Shown here in pieces: positions 17,809 to 27,243 of a DNA stretch of 44,687 nucleotides. The DNA lies in assembly GCA_025353165.1 (NCBI GenBank), contig JANXRE010000087.1:1-44687 (forward strand). The letters run 5' to 3'. A program made the position numbers and the translations under genes. This stretch comes from Acidobacteriota bacterium. Its GTDB lineage: Bacteria; Acidobacteriota; Terriglobia; Bryobacterales; Bryobacteraceae. Under the pieces are notes generated by a model. It had not been told where the DNA came from. It saw nothing but the letters and a program-made list of their open reading frames with translations, and did no database searches. How positions within the stretch are numbered: position 1 is the first letter of the stretch; each line of letters begins with the position of its first letter.

Positions 17809-19058
17809 GACGCCGCTCCATCTTTGCTTGGGCCTCGGCTTTGCTCGCGCTGGCCGGCGCCTCGGCGATCGGCATCACGGTCTTTCGACCCGCCGCGGCC
17901 AAGCCCTCGACGATGCTACCGCTGGCGACGGCGCGGCGCGGCGAGTTCCTCGTCACCGTCACCTGCCGCGGCGAGTTGGTCGCCGAACAATCCGTGCAGG
18001 TCAACGCCCCCAACGTGCCGAACCTGACCATCGTTTGGATGGCGCCGCCGAACTCGTCCGTCAAGCCGGGCGATGCGATCCTGCGCTTCGACGCCAGCGG
18101 AGCGCAGAGGCAACTGAAGGAGAAAGAGGCGGCACTGGCCCAGGCCGTTGCAACGCTCGACCAGGCCAAGGCCCAGGCCGGCATCACCGCCGAGCAGGAC
18201 AACCTGGAAATCGCCGGACTGAAACAGGCCGTGGAACTCGCGCGCATCGAAGCGTCCAAAGCGGAAATCGTCAGCGCCATACAGGGCGAGGAGAATCGCA
18301 TCGCGCTCTCGCTGGCCCAAGAGAAGCTGCGCGTGAAGCAGGCCGCCGCGGAGTTCAATGCCGCGTCCGCGAAGTCGAAGATCGGTTCCACCGAGAGCCA
18401 GCGCAACAAGGCGCAGGCGGAGACGGAACTGACGCGCTCCCGCATCGCCATGACCGAGATCCGCGCGCCTGCGGGCGGCATCGTCAGTTACGCCATGAAC
18501 TACTCGCAGGGCTGGATGAATGCCAAGCCCTTCAAGGTGGGCGACAACGTCTGGCCCGGCAGCGCCGTCGCCGAGATCCCGAATGTCGAAAGCCTGCGGT
18601 TGAAGGGAAAGGCCGAGGAGATCGATCGCGGCAAGATGAGCGCCGGGCAGGACGCCCGGGTGATTCTCGATCCATTTCCCGAGAAGACTTTTCACGGGAA
18701 GCTGGAGCGCATCTCGGCGCTGACCGAGCAGAGTTTCGAATGGCCGCCCACGCGGAGTTTCCGCGCCTTCGCGGAGCTGGGGGAGGCCGACGCGCGGTTG
18801 CGGCCGCAGATGAACGGGCGCATGGACATCATCGTCGACCGGCTTCCCAACGCGGTGAGCGTGCCGTCGAAAGCGGTCTTCTCGCGGGATGGCAGGCCGG
18901 TGGTGTTGGTTCCCGGCAAGGACGCGCTCCGCGCCGTTTACGTGGAAGTGCTGGCCCGCAACCCGGATGAGGTCGCCGTGCGCGGCATCGACGCGGGAAC
19001 GCAGGTGGCGCTGGTGGACAAGCTGAATGAGAAGGCGAAGGACGGCCAGGCGAAATGA
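17805..19058 (+). CDS. HlyD-type efflux adaptor, second of three
   Basis: 417 residues. An N-terminal membrane anchor or signal at about 8-28 (ASALLALAGASAIGITVF) has no lipobox. The layout is similar to the first adaptor: N-lipoyl half (VQVNAPNVPNLTIVWMAPPN), a long coiled hairpin of Ala/Glu/Gln/Lys (about 105-210), C-lipoyl half (TEIRAPAGGIVSYAMNY), beta-barrel with KGKAEEIDRGKMSAGQDARV, and a membrane-proximal domain with VPSKAVFSRDGRPVVLV. It overlaps its neighbours by 4 bp on each side (ATGA), so the three adaptors should be made together. It is divergent enough from adaptors one and three that recent duplication is unlikely. Confidence 0.88.
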   Translation: MRRRSIFAWASALLALAGASAIGITVFRPAAAKPSTMLPLATARRGEFLVTVTCRGELVAEQSVQVNAPNVPNLTIVWMAPPNSSVKPGDAILRFDASGAQRQLKEKEAALAQAVATLDQAKAQAGITAEQDNLEIAGLKQAVELARIEASKAEIVSAIQGEENRIALSLAQEKLRVKQAAAEFNAASAKSKIGSTESQRNKAQAETELTRSRIAMTEIRAPAGGIVSYAMNYSQGWMNAKPFKVGDNVWPGSAVAEIPNVESLRLKGKAEEIDRGKMSAGQDARVILDPFPEKTFHGKLERISALTEQSFEWPPTRSFRAFAELGEADARLRPQMNGRMDIIVDRLPNAVSVPSKAVFSRDGRPVVLVPGKDALRAVYVEVLARNPDEVAVRGIDAGTQVALVDKLNEKAKDGQAK

Positions 19059-20347
19059 AGAGTATCCCGAAAGCGCTTCTGCTGGTGGCCGTGCTGATCG
19101 CGCTCGCCGCCGGCGCGCGTTCGGTGCCGCGATTGTTCGAGAAATTGAACACGGTGGAGGCTGCGCCCTTGCCCTCCACGCGGGTGAGAACCGGCGACGT
19201 GACTTTCACGGTCACGGCGGACGGCAGCCTGCAGGGCGGAAATTCGCGCATGCTCACGGCGCCCATGGCCGGCGGCGGCACGTTGACCTTAACGGACCTG
19301 CGGAAGCCGGGAGATCTGGTGAAGAAGGGCGACGTGGTGGCGCAATTCGATACCACGGACGAAACGTACAAGCTGCGCGAGGCCGAGTCGGACCTGGCCG
19401 AAGCCGAGCAGCAGGTGATGCAGGCAAAGAGCGAGGCAAAGGCGAAGGAAGAAGAGGTCGAATACGAGTTGATCGCGGCGCGCGGAGAGTTGAAGCAGGC
19501 CGAAATCGAGGTCACGGCGAATGCGATCCGGGCCGCGCTGACGGCGAAGCAGAACGATATTACTCTCGCGGGCGCGCGGGAGAAGCTCGCCAATCTCGAG
19601 CGCGATTATCCTCAGCGGAAAGCCGCCGCAAGCGCGTCCGTCGCCATTCAGGAAGCGGCGCGCAAGAAGGCGGAGGTGCTGGCGGACACGGCGCGGCGCA
19701 ACATCGAGATGATGACGCTGAAGGCGCCGGCCGACGGGTATATCAACGTCGAGCGGAACACGAATACCAATTTCTACTTCACCGGCATGACGCTGCCGCT
19801 GTTCCAGGTGGGCGACCAGGTGCGCCCCGGGATGGCCGTCGCGCAAATCCCGGATCTCAGCAGCTGGGAGGTTTCGGCGCAGATCGCGGAAACCGATCGC
19901 GGGCATCTTTCTTTGGGACTGCCGGCCGAGATCCGCGTGATTTCCGTGCCCGGACGGAAGTTCTCCGGAAAGGTAAAGGATCTGGGAGGCACGACGGGAT
20001 CGCCCTGGGACCGCCGGTTCGAATGCAAGCTGTCCTTGGTCGAATCCGCGCCGGAGCTTCGGCCTGGGATGAGCGCGCGGATTGTCGTCACGCTGGAGAC
20101 GATCAAGAATGCGACGTGGCTGCCCGCGCAAGCGCTCTTCGAACAAGGCGGCCGGGCATTCGTGTACGCGCGGCAGGGTGAACGATTTGTCGCCAGGGAC
20201 GTGAAGCTGGTGCGCCGCGGCGAGAGCCAGGTGGTCGTCACCGGCGTGCGGCCGGGCGAGGAGATCGCGCTGGCGAGTCCGGATCAGAAGGAGCAGAAGA
20301 CGTCCAAGGACGCGTCGGCGAATCCGGCGGGCGGGATTCCGAAGTGA
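19055..20347 (+). CDS. HlyD-type efflux adaptor, third of three
   Basis: 430 residues with an N-terminal anchor at about 8-24 (LVAVLIALAAGA). N-lipoyl part (TAPMAGGGTLTLTDLRKPGD), a long charged hairpin of about 100 residues (about 110-215), C-lipoyl part (LKAPADGYINVERNTNTNF), barrel (WEVSAQIAETDRGHLSLG) and a membrane-proximal domain (WLPAQALFEQGGRAFVYARQ). It precedes the permease with a GTGA overlap, so it is the likeliest direct partner of that permease. Having three adaptors in a row for one permease is unusual; they may form mixed hexamers or serve several pumps (inference). Confidence 0.88.
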   Translation: MKSIPKALLLVAVLIALAAGARSVPRLFEKLNTVEAAPLPSTRVRTGDVTFTVTADGSLQGGNSRMLTAPMAGGGTLTLTDLRKPGDLVKKGDVVAQFDTTDETYKLREAESDLAEAEQQVMQAKSEAKAKEEEVEYELIAARGELKQAEIEVTANAIRAALTAKQNDITLAGAREKLANLERDYPQRKAAASASVAIQEAARKKAEVLADTARRNIEMMTLKAPADGYINVERNTNTNFYFTGMTLPLFQVGDQVRPGMAVAQIPDLSSWEVSAQIAETDRGHLSLGLPAEIRVISVPGRKFSGKVKDLGGTTGSPWDRRFECKLSLVESAPELRPGMSARIVVTLETIKNATWLPAQALFEQGGRAFVYARQGERFVARDVKLVRRGESQVVVTGVRPGEEIALASPDQKEQKTSKDASANPAGGIPK

Positions 20348-21588
20348 GGCTGAACATCCTCAGCGATTTCGCCGAGGCCTTAGGAAATCTACGGGCTCAG
20401 AAGACCCGCACGCTGCTCACGGCCCTCGGCATCGTCTTCGGGGTCGGATCAGTGATCGGCATGTTGTCGATCGGCGCCGGCGCGCGCGAGCAGTCGCTGC
20501 AATTCATCGAACGGCTGGGCGTGCGAAACATTCTGGTGGATTCGCGTCCGGTGTCGACACAAGAGGAATTGCAGCAGCGGCGGAGGGTGTCGCCGGGCCT
20601 CACCGACCGCGATGTGCGCGTGCTGGAGGCGAACATCGATTCGCTAGAGACGCTGTCGCCGCGGCGGTTCCTGCATCCGTCCCGCGTGCTTCCCAAACCC
20701 ACCGGAACGATGCCGGAAATGTACGGCGTGCGCGCCTCCTACGAAACCATTCACGATTTGCATCCGAACGAAGGCCGGTTCCTCAGCGCGGAGGACGACG
20801 CGGCCAGCGCTGCGGTGTGCGCGCTGGGGTTGAACGCGAAGATCGGCATGTTCGGATACGGGCGCGCGGAGGGCAACTACGTCAAGGTGAACGACACCTG
20901 GCTGCGCGTGGTGGGAGTGCTGGCCGAGCAAGTGGCGGACTCCGGCGCGAGCGGCCGCGTCGTCGACCGGAACAATGCGATCTTCATTCCGATCAACACC
21001 TTTCGCTACCGGTTCTGGGACACATCGAGTTTTCTGAAGGACGACCTGGACGGAGTGGACTTGAAGCTCAAGCCGGGAGTGGACAGCGTCGCCGTGGCGA
21101 AGATCGTCACGGCCATTCTTGCATCCGCGCATCGCGACGCCGAGGATTTCTCGGTGACGATTCCGGCGGCGCTGCTGGCGCAGCAGAAACGAACGCAGAC
21201 CATCTTCACCTATGTGATGGTGGCCATCGCGGCGATTTCGCTGCTGGTGGGCGGCATCGGCATCATGAACATCGTGCTGGCGACGGTGATGGAGCGCACG
21301 CGCGAGATCGGCATCCGGCGCGCGATGGGCGCGCGGCGCACCGATATCGTGCGGCAGTTCCTGACCGAGTCGGTGGTGATCTCGGTGGCGGGCGGTTTGC
21401 TCGGCGTCGGTTGCGGCGTGTTCCTCTCGTGGGCGATCGCTCAGGTGGCCGAGTGGAAGACGATTGTGACAACTACGTCGGTGCTGGTAGCGTTCGGAGT
21501 GTCGGCGATCGTGGGGGTGGTGTTCGGCATTTACCCCGCGATGAAGGCGGCGAGCATCGATCCGATTGAGGCGCTGCGGTACGAATAG
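20344..21588 (+). CDS. MacB/FtsX-type ABC transporter permease
   Basis: 414 residues from a GTG that overlaps the stop of the third adaptor. TM1 at about 18-42 (TLLTALGIVFGVGSVIGMLS), a large periplasmic domain (about 50-280), then three TM helices in the FtsX domain with IMNIVLATVMERTREIGIRRAMGARRTDI, the hallmark of MacB permeases. Such permeases work by mechanotransmission with a separate or fused ATPase. Here neither a fused nor an adjacent ATP-binding gene exists, so the ATPase must come from elsewhere. The stop is adjacent to that of the convergent PEGA gene (no gap). Confidence 0.92.
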   Translation: MRLNILSDFAEALGNLRAQKTRTLLTALGIVFGVGSVIGMLSIGAGAREQSLQFIERLGVRNILVDSRPVSTQEELQQRRRVSPGLTDRDVRVLEANIDSLETLSPRRFLHPSRVLPKPTGTMPEMYGVRASYETIHDLHPNEGRFLSAEDDAASAAVCALGLNAKIGMFGYGRAEGNYVKVNDTWLRVVGVLAEQVADSGASGRVVDRNNAIFIPINTFRYRFWDTSSFLKDDLDGVDLKLKPGVDSVAVAKIVTAILASAHRDAEDFSVTIPAALLAQQKRTQTIFTYVMVAIAAISLLVGGIGIMNIVLATVMERTREIGIRRAMGARRTDIVRQFLTESVVISVAGGLLGVGCGVFLSWAIAQVAEWKTIVTTTSVLVAFGVSAIVGVVFGIYPAMKAASIDPIEALRYE

Positions 21589-23868
21589 TCAGCGCGGGTT
21601 GTAACGGAAATTCGAGATGCCGATCTCGTCGGTGCCCGGCACCAGGAACCCGAATTTTCCATCGGTGAAGTCGCGTCCGGGCTGGGTCCACGAATCGAGG
21701 ATGACCCATTGCTGCCCAACCCTCATCCGGTTGGTGATGCGGTCGCCCGCCACCTCCACCTGGATATCCACCGACCTCAACTCCCCGCCATTGTGCTGCG
21801 TTCGCTCGCGATCGAACGCGCGGCCTTCACGAACATCCTTGGACAGGAAGTTTTTCTTGTCAAGTTCAAAGACGGCATAGTTCTTCGAGTCGGTGTAATC
21901 CACGAACCAGCGGATCTTGCCCGCGCCACGAAGGAATCCGCCGCCTTTTTTCAACATGGCGGTGAAGCTGATGGTTCCGTTCACCGAACCGGATTTGATG
22001 ACGACGAAGTTCCCGCCTTTGCGCACCCATGCGCCGTCCTCTTGCGCCCAGCCGATCTTCGACCAGTCCATGCCGCCGGCTGCAATTTTCGTCGCCGGAG
22101 GAGGCGGCGGCTTCTGCAAAGTCAGTTCCACGGTGCGCGTCTCGCCGGCCGCCAGTTGGATTCGCTCCACCCGGTCGGTGAAACCAAGCGCCTTAGCCGT
22201 AAACACGTAGGATCCCGATTCGAGCTTGAGATTGGAATCGCGCACCGGGTGCCACTGCGTTTCATCGGAGTGCCGATAAGTGGCCTGCGCGTCGGCGGGG
22301 TTCAGGGCCAGACGGATCACTCCGGTGGTGGCGACCATGGCGAGATCGGCTCCGGTCAGAACCACCGTGTCCCCGGCATGGAAGGTCTTCGTAACGTGCT
22401 TGTTGGCGAAGCCTTCGCGCCGCAGTCCGATGGCGTGCTCGCCCGGCGGGATGTTTCCCGCGGACAGGGATCCGTCCGGTCCGATCGTGCCCAGGTGCTT
22501 GTCCCCCAGCAAAATGCCGGTGCCCGGCGCAGCGCCGCGCACTTGCAGGGCGGCGACCTGCGGCAGCGGCACCAGCTTGAACTCGATTCTCTTCTCCTCA
22601 CCCTTGGCGACGGCTGCCGTCTTATCGGCGACTGGCTGGAATCCCTCCTTCTCGACGTGCACGCTGACATCGCCCATCGCGAGAATGCGAAGCTGGCCGC
22701 GCTGCGTTTTTCGTTTCTGCTCTTTGCCGTTCACCAGGACGGTCGCGCCATCCTCGCCGGTGAAAACTACCAGCGTCCCGGAGTTTACGTCGGACTTCAC
22801 GAACGCGGTCAGCATCGGCGCGGGCCCGAATGTCACCACCATCCTCTTCTGATCGGGGCCTTCGCCGATGGCCAGATCGTGATTTCCCGGCGTTACGTTC
22901 TTCAGCTCCAGGCCGGCAGGGCCGGTTTCGCCCTGAGGCTGGGAGTCGAGGAAAATCTTTTGCGGCGAGTTGGTCTGCACGGTGGCCTGATTGCCGAAGC
23001 TCGCGACGGCGACAGTGACGAGGTCGCGGGCAGCGATCGGCCCGTGGATGACAGGCGCTTTCCCGCTGGCCAGATTGAACGAGAAGCCGGTTTCACCGTT
23101 GGGGCCGACGACGCGAACGGAATGTTCCCCGTTCTTGACGTGGTCCAGGACGAGCTGCCCTTCCTGCACAGGCCCGGCGGGCTGGCCGTCGAGAATCACC
23201 CGTCCGTACGGGAGGTCGGTCAGGATGCGGACGGCCTGCGCCTGGGACTGGAGAGTCAGGAGGATGTTGATGGGCGCTCCGGGCACGACGGTGACGCCGG
23301 AGGCGATCGGGTCGAAGCCTTCCAGGAGCGCGGTCACCTGGTAGTTGCCGGGCGGTAGAGTCACGCGGCAGTCCGAGGTGCATTTCGGTTCGTTGTTGAT
23401 CTGAATGGATGCGCCGGGGGGCGCGGTCCGGATATTCACCGGGATGGAATTCCCGGTGGTGAGGACGTTCTCGGGATTTTTCTTGCGGGCTATCTGCACG
23501 AGGCCAACCCAGAGCAGCGTGGTTCCGATCAGCCCGAAGAGAACGCCGGTGCCGATGGCCTTTTTCCACATCTGGCCGTGGGAGACGCTCGCCGGGGGCG
23601 TGGGAGGCGGGGCTTTCACCGGCGCGGGCATGGGCGCCGAACCTCTGGCTTTCTGGTGATCCCGAAGCAGCCGCCCCTTGCTGAAAAGCCGGTTCTTGAG
23701 ATCGGAAACGGCCAGCTGAATTTCGAAATCGGCTGGATTTTCGCGTTCTATTTCCTCGATCCGGGCGAAAACAGGCTGCAAGTCCGAAAAGCGGGTGACA
23801 CTGTTGAGGCCGGCGTCGAGGCCCTTCAACTCCTCCGATGCGTTCATGCCGGTGCGCTGCTGTTTCAC
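21589..23868 (-). CDS. Single-pass PEGA-domain protein with C-terminal jelly-roll-like domain
   Basis: 759 residues (an internal ATG at 23847 is also possible). The N-terminus (about 1-75) is cytoplasmic and helical; a Pro/Ala-rich linker follows at 79-95, then one TM at about 104-126 (GVLFGLIGTTLLWVGLVQIA). Outside are several PEGA-like beta modules, e.g. VNIRTAPPGASIQINNEP followed by VTLPPGNYQVTALLEGFDP, and ILTDLPYGRVILDGQPAG. A Pro-rich spacer (KPPPPPATK) leads to a C-terminal concanavalin-like domain (WFVDYTDSKNYAVFELD ... FTDGKFGFLVPGTDEIGI). PEGA repeats usually sit on the outer face of envelope proteins and kinases; here no kinase domain is present. Surface adhesion or sensing is possible but not shown. 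Confidence 0.8.
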   Translation of the reverse strand: MKQQRTGMNASEELKGLDAGLNSVTRFSDLQPVFARIEEIERENPADFEIQLAVSDLKNRLFSKGRLLRDHQKARGSAPMPAPVKAPPPTPPASVSHGQMWKKAIGTGVLFGLIGTTLLWVGLVQIARKKNPENVLTTGNSIPVNIRTAPPGASIQINNEPKCTSDCRVTLPPGNYQVTALLEGFDPIASGVTVVPGAPINILLTLQSQAQAVRILTDLPYGRVILDGQPAGPVQEGQLVLDHVKNGEHSVRVVGPNGETGFSFNLASGKAPVIHGPIAARDLVTVAVASFGNQATVQTNSPQKIFLDSQPQGETGPAGLELKNVTPGNHDLAIGEGPDQKRMVVTFGPAPMLTAFVKSDVNSGTLVVFTGEDGATVLVNGKEQKRKTQRGQLRILAMGDVSVHVEKEGFQPVADKTAAVAKGEEKRIEFKLVPLPQVAALQVRGAAPGTGILLGDKHLGTIGPDGSLSAGNIPPGEHAIGLRREGFANKHVTKTFHAGDTVVLTGADLAMVATTGVIRLALNPADAQATYRHSDETQWHPVRDSNLKLESGSYVFTAKALGFTDRVERIQLAAGETRTVELTLQKPPPPPATKIAAGGMDWSKIGWAQEDGAWVRKGGNFVVIKSGSVNGTISFTAMLKKGGGFLRGAGKIRWFVDYTDSKNYAVFELDKKNFLSKDVREGRAFDRERTQHNGGELRSVDIQVEVAGDRITNRMRVGQQWVILDSWTQPGRDFTDGKFGFLVPGTDEIGISNFRYNPR

Positions 23869-23912
23869 AGTGTAGTCCCTAAGAGAGATTATAGGGTTTG
23901 GCTTCTACTGGC

Positions 23913-24962
23913 ATGCGCGTGGCCCTCGACGCGACACCACTCAGCGTTGCGACGGGCGGGATCCGGCGATACACCGAGGAACTGGCGCGCGCACTGGCGG
24001 CGACGTTCGCCAACGACGAGTATACGCTGGTCTCGGACCAGCCGTTCGAGACGGATTTGGAATTGCGGCGTGGCGGCCGTCCGGGTTTCGTGGGCCGGCG
24101 GTGGTGGCTGTACGGCGTACAGCGCGAGATGAGCCGGCTGCGGTCGGAGGTGTTCCATGGCACGGATTTCGCGGTCCCGTATCTTCCTCTCCGGCCTTCG
24201 GTGATGACACTGCACGATCTGTCGCCTTGGCGCGAGGAATTCGCGGGCGCGACTTCGGCGCGGGTTCGGAGGCGCACTCCGGCTTTGTTGCGGCTAGGCC
24301 TGGCAACGATGGTAATTACGCCCAGCGCCGTCGTACGAAACGCAGCCATTTTGAAGTTCTCCCTGTCGCCGCATGTTGTTGTAGCCATTCCCGAAGCGGC
24401 CTCATTGGCCTCGTTTCGCGTTCCGGAAGGGCCGGCTCCTCCGGGGAAGCCTTACTTTCTTTTTGCCGGGACGATTGAGCCGCGGAAGAATCTTCCTGCG
24501 CTCGTCGCCGCCTGGCGGGAGTTACGAAACGAAGCTGATTTGGTCGTAATCGGACGGCTGTCCCCCAACGCCCCCATTGTAAACCCCGAGCCAGGATTTC
24601 AATGGCTGGAAGGGGTCCCGGATTCGGCACTGGCGGGCTGGTACGCCGGCGCCGCGGCGTTTGTATATCCCTCGATCTACGAGGGTTTTGGGTTGCCGGT
24701 GCTGGAGGCGATGCAGTGCGGTTCCGTGGTGATAACATCGCGTGACCCGGCCATTACGGAGACTGCGGGCGGGGCTGCCGTTCAGGTGGATGCGGGGGAT
24801 GTGGGCCAATTGCGGGAGGCAATGCGGGCGGCTTTGCGGCCGGGGTTCGCCGGGGAATGGCGGGAGCGAGGACGGCGGCGGGCGGCCGAGTTCAGTTGGG
24901 AGAGAACGGCGCGAGCGACCCGGGAGGTATATGCCGAAGCTGTGCGGCGATTCCGCAGGTAG
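23913..24962 (+). CDS. GT4-family glycosyltransferase
   Basis: 350 residues from the ATG at 23913 (a TTG at 23898 would add five). GT-B fold. The N-terminus MRVALDATPLSVATGGIRRY is the acceptor-side glycine loop. The donor-side motif PSIYEGFGLPVLEAMQCG carries the EX7E pair typical of GT4 retaining transferases; LFAGTIEPRKN is the usual linker strand. It probably transfers a sugar from a nucleotide-sugar in exopolysaccharide or lipopolysaccharide synthesis. A second GT4 gene follows after 132 bp that contain repeat copy B. It is divergent from the PEGA gene, with 44 bp between starts. Confidence 0.9.
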   Translation: MRVALDATPLSVATGGIRRYTEELARALAATFANDEYTLVSDQPFETDLELRRGGRPGFVGRRWWLYGVQREMSRLRSEVFHGTDFAVPYLPLRPSVMTLHDLSPWREEFAGATSARVRRRTPALLRLGLATMVITPSAVVRNAAILKFSLSPHVVVAIPEAASLASFRVPEGPAPPGKPYFLFAGTIEPRKNLPALVAAWRELRNEADLVVIGRLSPNAPIVNPEPGFQWLEGVPDSALAGWYAGAAAFVYPSIYEGFGLPVLEAMQCGSVVITSRDPAITETAGGAAVQVDAGDVGQLREAMRAALRPGFAGEWRERGRRRAAEFSWERTARATREVYAEAVRRFRR

Positions 24963-24975
24963 GGGCGGCACCGCC

Positions 24976-25026
24976 CGTGGCGTGCGCACTCATGCGCGCC
25001 GCGTCGCCACTCCTGGCGACGCCTGT
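24976..25026 (-). repeat. Double-hairpin interspersed repeat, copy B
   Basis: Same orientation as copy A. Hairpin 1 is GCGTCGCCA-GGAG-TGGCGACGC. Hairpin 2 has diverged: an A-T pair of copies A and D is a G-C pair here, with the loop TGAG and one outer mismatch. It lies between two co-directional glycosyltransferase genes. Confidence 0.85.
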
Positions 25027-25094
25027 CCGCCCAAACGAGGGTTCTTCGTTTCGAGACGGTTCGAGCCGGGCGTCGCCCCGATGAGTAGATTGAT

Positions 25095-26249
25095 ATGAGG
25101 GCGCTGTTCCTGTCGCCCGAAGCGCCGGACCCGCCGGTGGGGGGTGGGGCGATGCGGTCGGCGGCCCTGCTCGAATACTTGCGGCAGCGATTCGAGGTGG
25201 ACGTGGTCACGTTTGCCGCAGGGGTCCCGGGGGCGATGCGGATTGCCCTGCCGAATCACTCGCGGTCGGCGGCGGCGAAGGCGTGGCGGAATGCCCGGCG
25301 CTTTGCGCTGGGGCGGCCGCCGCTGTTGGACCGGTACTCGGGGTTTGGCGCGGAACTTGGGGCGCTGGTGGCAGGCCGCAGCTATGACGTCGCGGTGATC
25401 GAGCATTTCTGGTGCGCTCCTTACGCGGAGATTCTGCGGCCGCTGGCGCGGCGGCTGGTTCTGGACCTGCACAATACGGAATCGGACCTGGCCCGTACTT
25501 TCGCGGACTCGGTTGCGTGGCCGCGGTCGGCAATGTCCCGGCGGTTCGCGCGGTATTATGAACGGCTGGAACGGAAGTGGCTGCCTTACTTCGATGCGGT
25601 GCTGGCGACTTCGCGGCGGGAGGCGAACGCGTTGGGAGCTCGGGCGGTGGTGTACCCGAATACGATTCCGCTCCGGCCGGTTCCGGGGGCTGCGCGCGAG
25701 GAGGCGATCATTTTTACGGGGAACCTGGAGTATCACCCAAACGTTTCGGCGGTGCGCTGGTTTGCGCGGAAGATCTGGCCGTCGATTCAAGCGCGCTGCC
25801 CGGGATTGGAATGGCGGGTGGCGGGGGCGAATCCGCACGCGGTGGAGCGGGAGCTGCGGGGTGTGGAGGGGGTGAGGATCGTCGGGCCGGTGGAGGATGC
25901 GATTGCGGAGCTGGCTCGCGCAAAGGTGGCGATTGTGCCGCTGCTGGCGGGAAGCGGAACGCGGTTCAAGATTCTGGAAGCGTGGTGCGCGGGGACGGCG
26001 GTGGTTTCGACGGCGATCGGGGCGGAGGGGTTGGAGGCGGTGGCGGGCCGCGACCTGGCGATTGCCGATGGGGCCGGGGAGTTCGCGGATGCTGTTTTGC
26101 GCCTGCTTGCGGATGGGGCGGAGCGGGAGAGGGTAGCGCTGCGCGGCCGGGAGCTTTTTGAGCGGCTGTATACAAGGAAGTGCGGGTGGCGGGGGTTGGA
26201 TGATTCCGGTGTGTTTCAGACGAGGGAAGAAAGCCCGTTGGACTTCTAA
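25095..26249 (+). CDS. GT4-family glycosyltransferase
   Basis: 384 residues, GT-B fold. N-terminus MRALFLSPEAPDPPVGGGAM with the glycine-rich acceptor loop; middle LVLDLHNTESDLARTF, as in stp1/XrtA-type transferases; donor domain with FTGNLEYHPNVSAVRWF and VPLLAGSGTRFKILEAWCAG, the E-containing loop. A paralogue-like neighbour of the gene at 23913, probably in the same surface-sugar task, although repeat copy B separates them. The last about 20 residues (RKCGWRGLDDSGVFQTREES) look less typical of the family, and the gene borders the accessory island. Confidence 0.88.
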   Translation: MRALFLSPEAPDPPVGGGAMRSAALLEYLRQRFEVDVVTFAAGVPGAMRIALPNHSRSAAAKAWRNARRFALGRPPLLDRYSGFGAELGALVAGRSYDVAVIEHFWCAPYAEILRPLARRLVLDLHNTESDLARTFADSVAWPRSAMSRRFARYYERLERKWLPYFDAVLATSRREANALGARAVVYPNTIPLRPVPGAAREEAIIFTGNLEYHPNVSAVRWFARKIWPSIQARCPGLEWRVAGANPHAVERELRGVEGVRIVGPVEDAIAELARAKVAIVPLLAGSGTRFKILEAWCAGTAVVSTAIGAEGLEAVAGRDLAIADGAGEFADAVLRLLADGAERERVALRGRELFERLYTRKCGWRGLDDSGVFQTREESPLDF

Positions 26250-26545
26250 CTTCCGGATGCGCCCCGAACATCCTTATCGGGCTGCGAGACGCCGCCGCAC
26301 ACCACATCGGGGCGTGAGCCTAGTCGAATCAGAGCGTATCCGCCATGGAACGACATCTCGCCGGAATAGTGGCGCTTTGTGGCCGGGCTTGGTCCCGAGT
26401 GCGCATTGCCATGCTTCCGCACGTCGGGAACATCGCCGATTGACCGGAGTGGCCGACCAAGAAGCCGTCAATCGTGCGCGAGTCACGGGCCACTCGTCCC
26501 TTGAAGTAGCCATCATCGGTCAGCGGTCTAGGAGGGCCGCGGTGG
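26250..26545. other. 296-bp stretch before the integrase
   Basis: No gene, tRNA or clear inverted repeat recognised on either strand. Open readings here are Arg/Ser/His-rich and look non-coding. It ends with AGGAGG (26530-26535), ten bases before the integrase ATG. This is the probable left junction of the accessory island, but I see no attachment-site duplication. Confidence 0.4.
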
Positions 26546-27154
26546 ATGGCAAAGAAGAAGCCGGGAAAGGGGAAACGGCGCGTTCCCAAAACAGTATTGC
26601 GACTGCCTGATCTGGACCAGGCGAAGTCGGCGGTTCTGAACAGCCTCAGTTCGATCGACGCTCAACGAGGGTACCGGCATGCGATCGAGGAATTCGTCGA
26701 ATGGTATTGCTCAGAGCCGCGGCTCTCGTTCAGCAAGACCGTCGTCCTCCGTTATCGCATCCATCTTGAAACTCGGCATCTGGCACCCGGCACCATCAAC
26801 CTTCGTCTCGGCGCAGGGCGCCGCCTCGCCTACGAGGCGTCTGACTGTGGGTTGCTAAGCTCCGATCTGGCCGCTGGCATACGACGCGTCAAGGGAGTCA
26901 AGAAGATCGGTGTCCGGCTCGGGAACTGGCTGACGCCGGAACAATCTCAGCAGCTTTGGAACGCGCCTGACTCTCAGCTCTTGAAGGGCAAAAGGGATCG
27001 CGCGCTCTTGGCGGTCCTCCTCGCATGCGGCCTTCGACGGCACGAGGCGGTGACCCTGGACTTCGGGCACCTCCAGCAGCGGGAGGACCACTGGGCGATC
27101 GTTGACCTGAAAGGCAAAGCCGGCCACACCAGGACAGTACCGATGCCGGGCTGA
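26546..27154 (+). pseudogene. Truncated tyrosine recombinase/integrase
   Basis: 202 codons with a perfect AGGAGG ribosome site. A basic N-terminus (AKKKPGKGKRRVPK) leads into a SAM-like/core-binding domain (YRHAIEEFVEWYCSEP, HLAPGTINLRLGAGRRLAYEA). The catalytic domain starts with ALLAVLLACGLRRHEAVTLD (first catalytic Arg, about 164) and KGKAGHTRTVPMPG. A TGA then stands where relatives have Trp (MP-x-W-VKASLDEWL). Beyond it the frame continues for about 30 codons to a second TGA at 27245 that overlaps the next gene's ATG. The HxxR box and the catalytic Tyr are absent in any reading, so it cannot recombine DNA. It marks the edge of an acquired region. Confidence 0.8.
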
Positions 27155-27243
27155 GTCAAGGCATCGCTGGATGAATGGCTTCAGGATCTGCTGATGGATC
27201 GGGCCATGCTCGCCTGTACGAGTTCCAAGGAGCAACCGGCGCA

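Noticed and set aside
17828-20181. Long overlapping plus-strand frames within the second and third adaptor genes
   Set aside because: Out-of-frame readings of HlyD genes, Arg/Gly-rich; the in-frame products match adaptors over full length.
21709-23358. Long plus-strand open frame (549 codons) opposite the PEGA gene
   Set aside because: Same reason: antisense reading of a high-GC gene, without domain or start signal.
24976-25026. Double-hairpin repeats as a CRISPR array
   Set aside because: Copies are 5-9 kb apart, in both orientations, without spacers or cas genes.
27152-27154. TGA in the integrase as selenocysteine or a reassigned Trp codon
   Set aside because: Other genes in the window use TGA as stop (e.g. 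ATGA overlaps), no SECIS-like hairpin was seen, and the gene lacks its catalytic end anyway.
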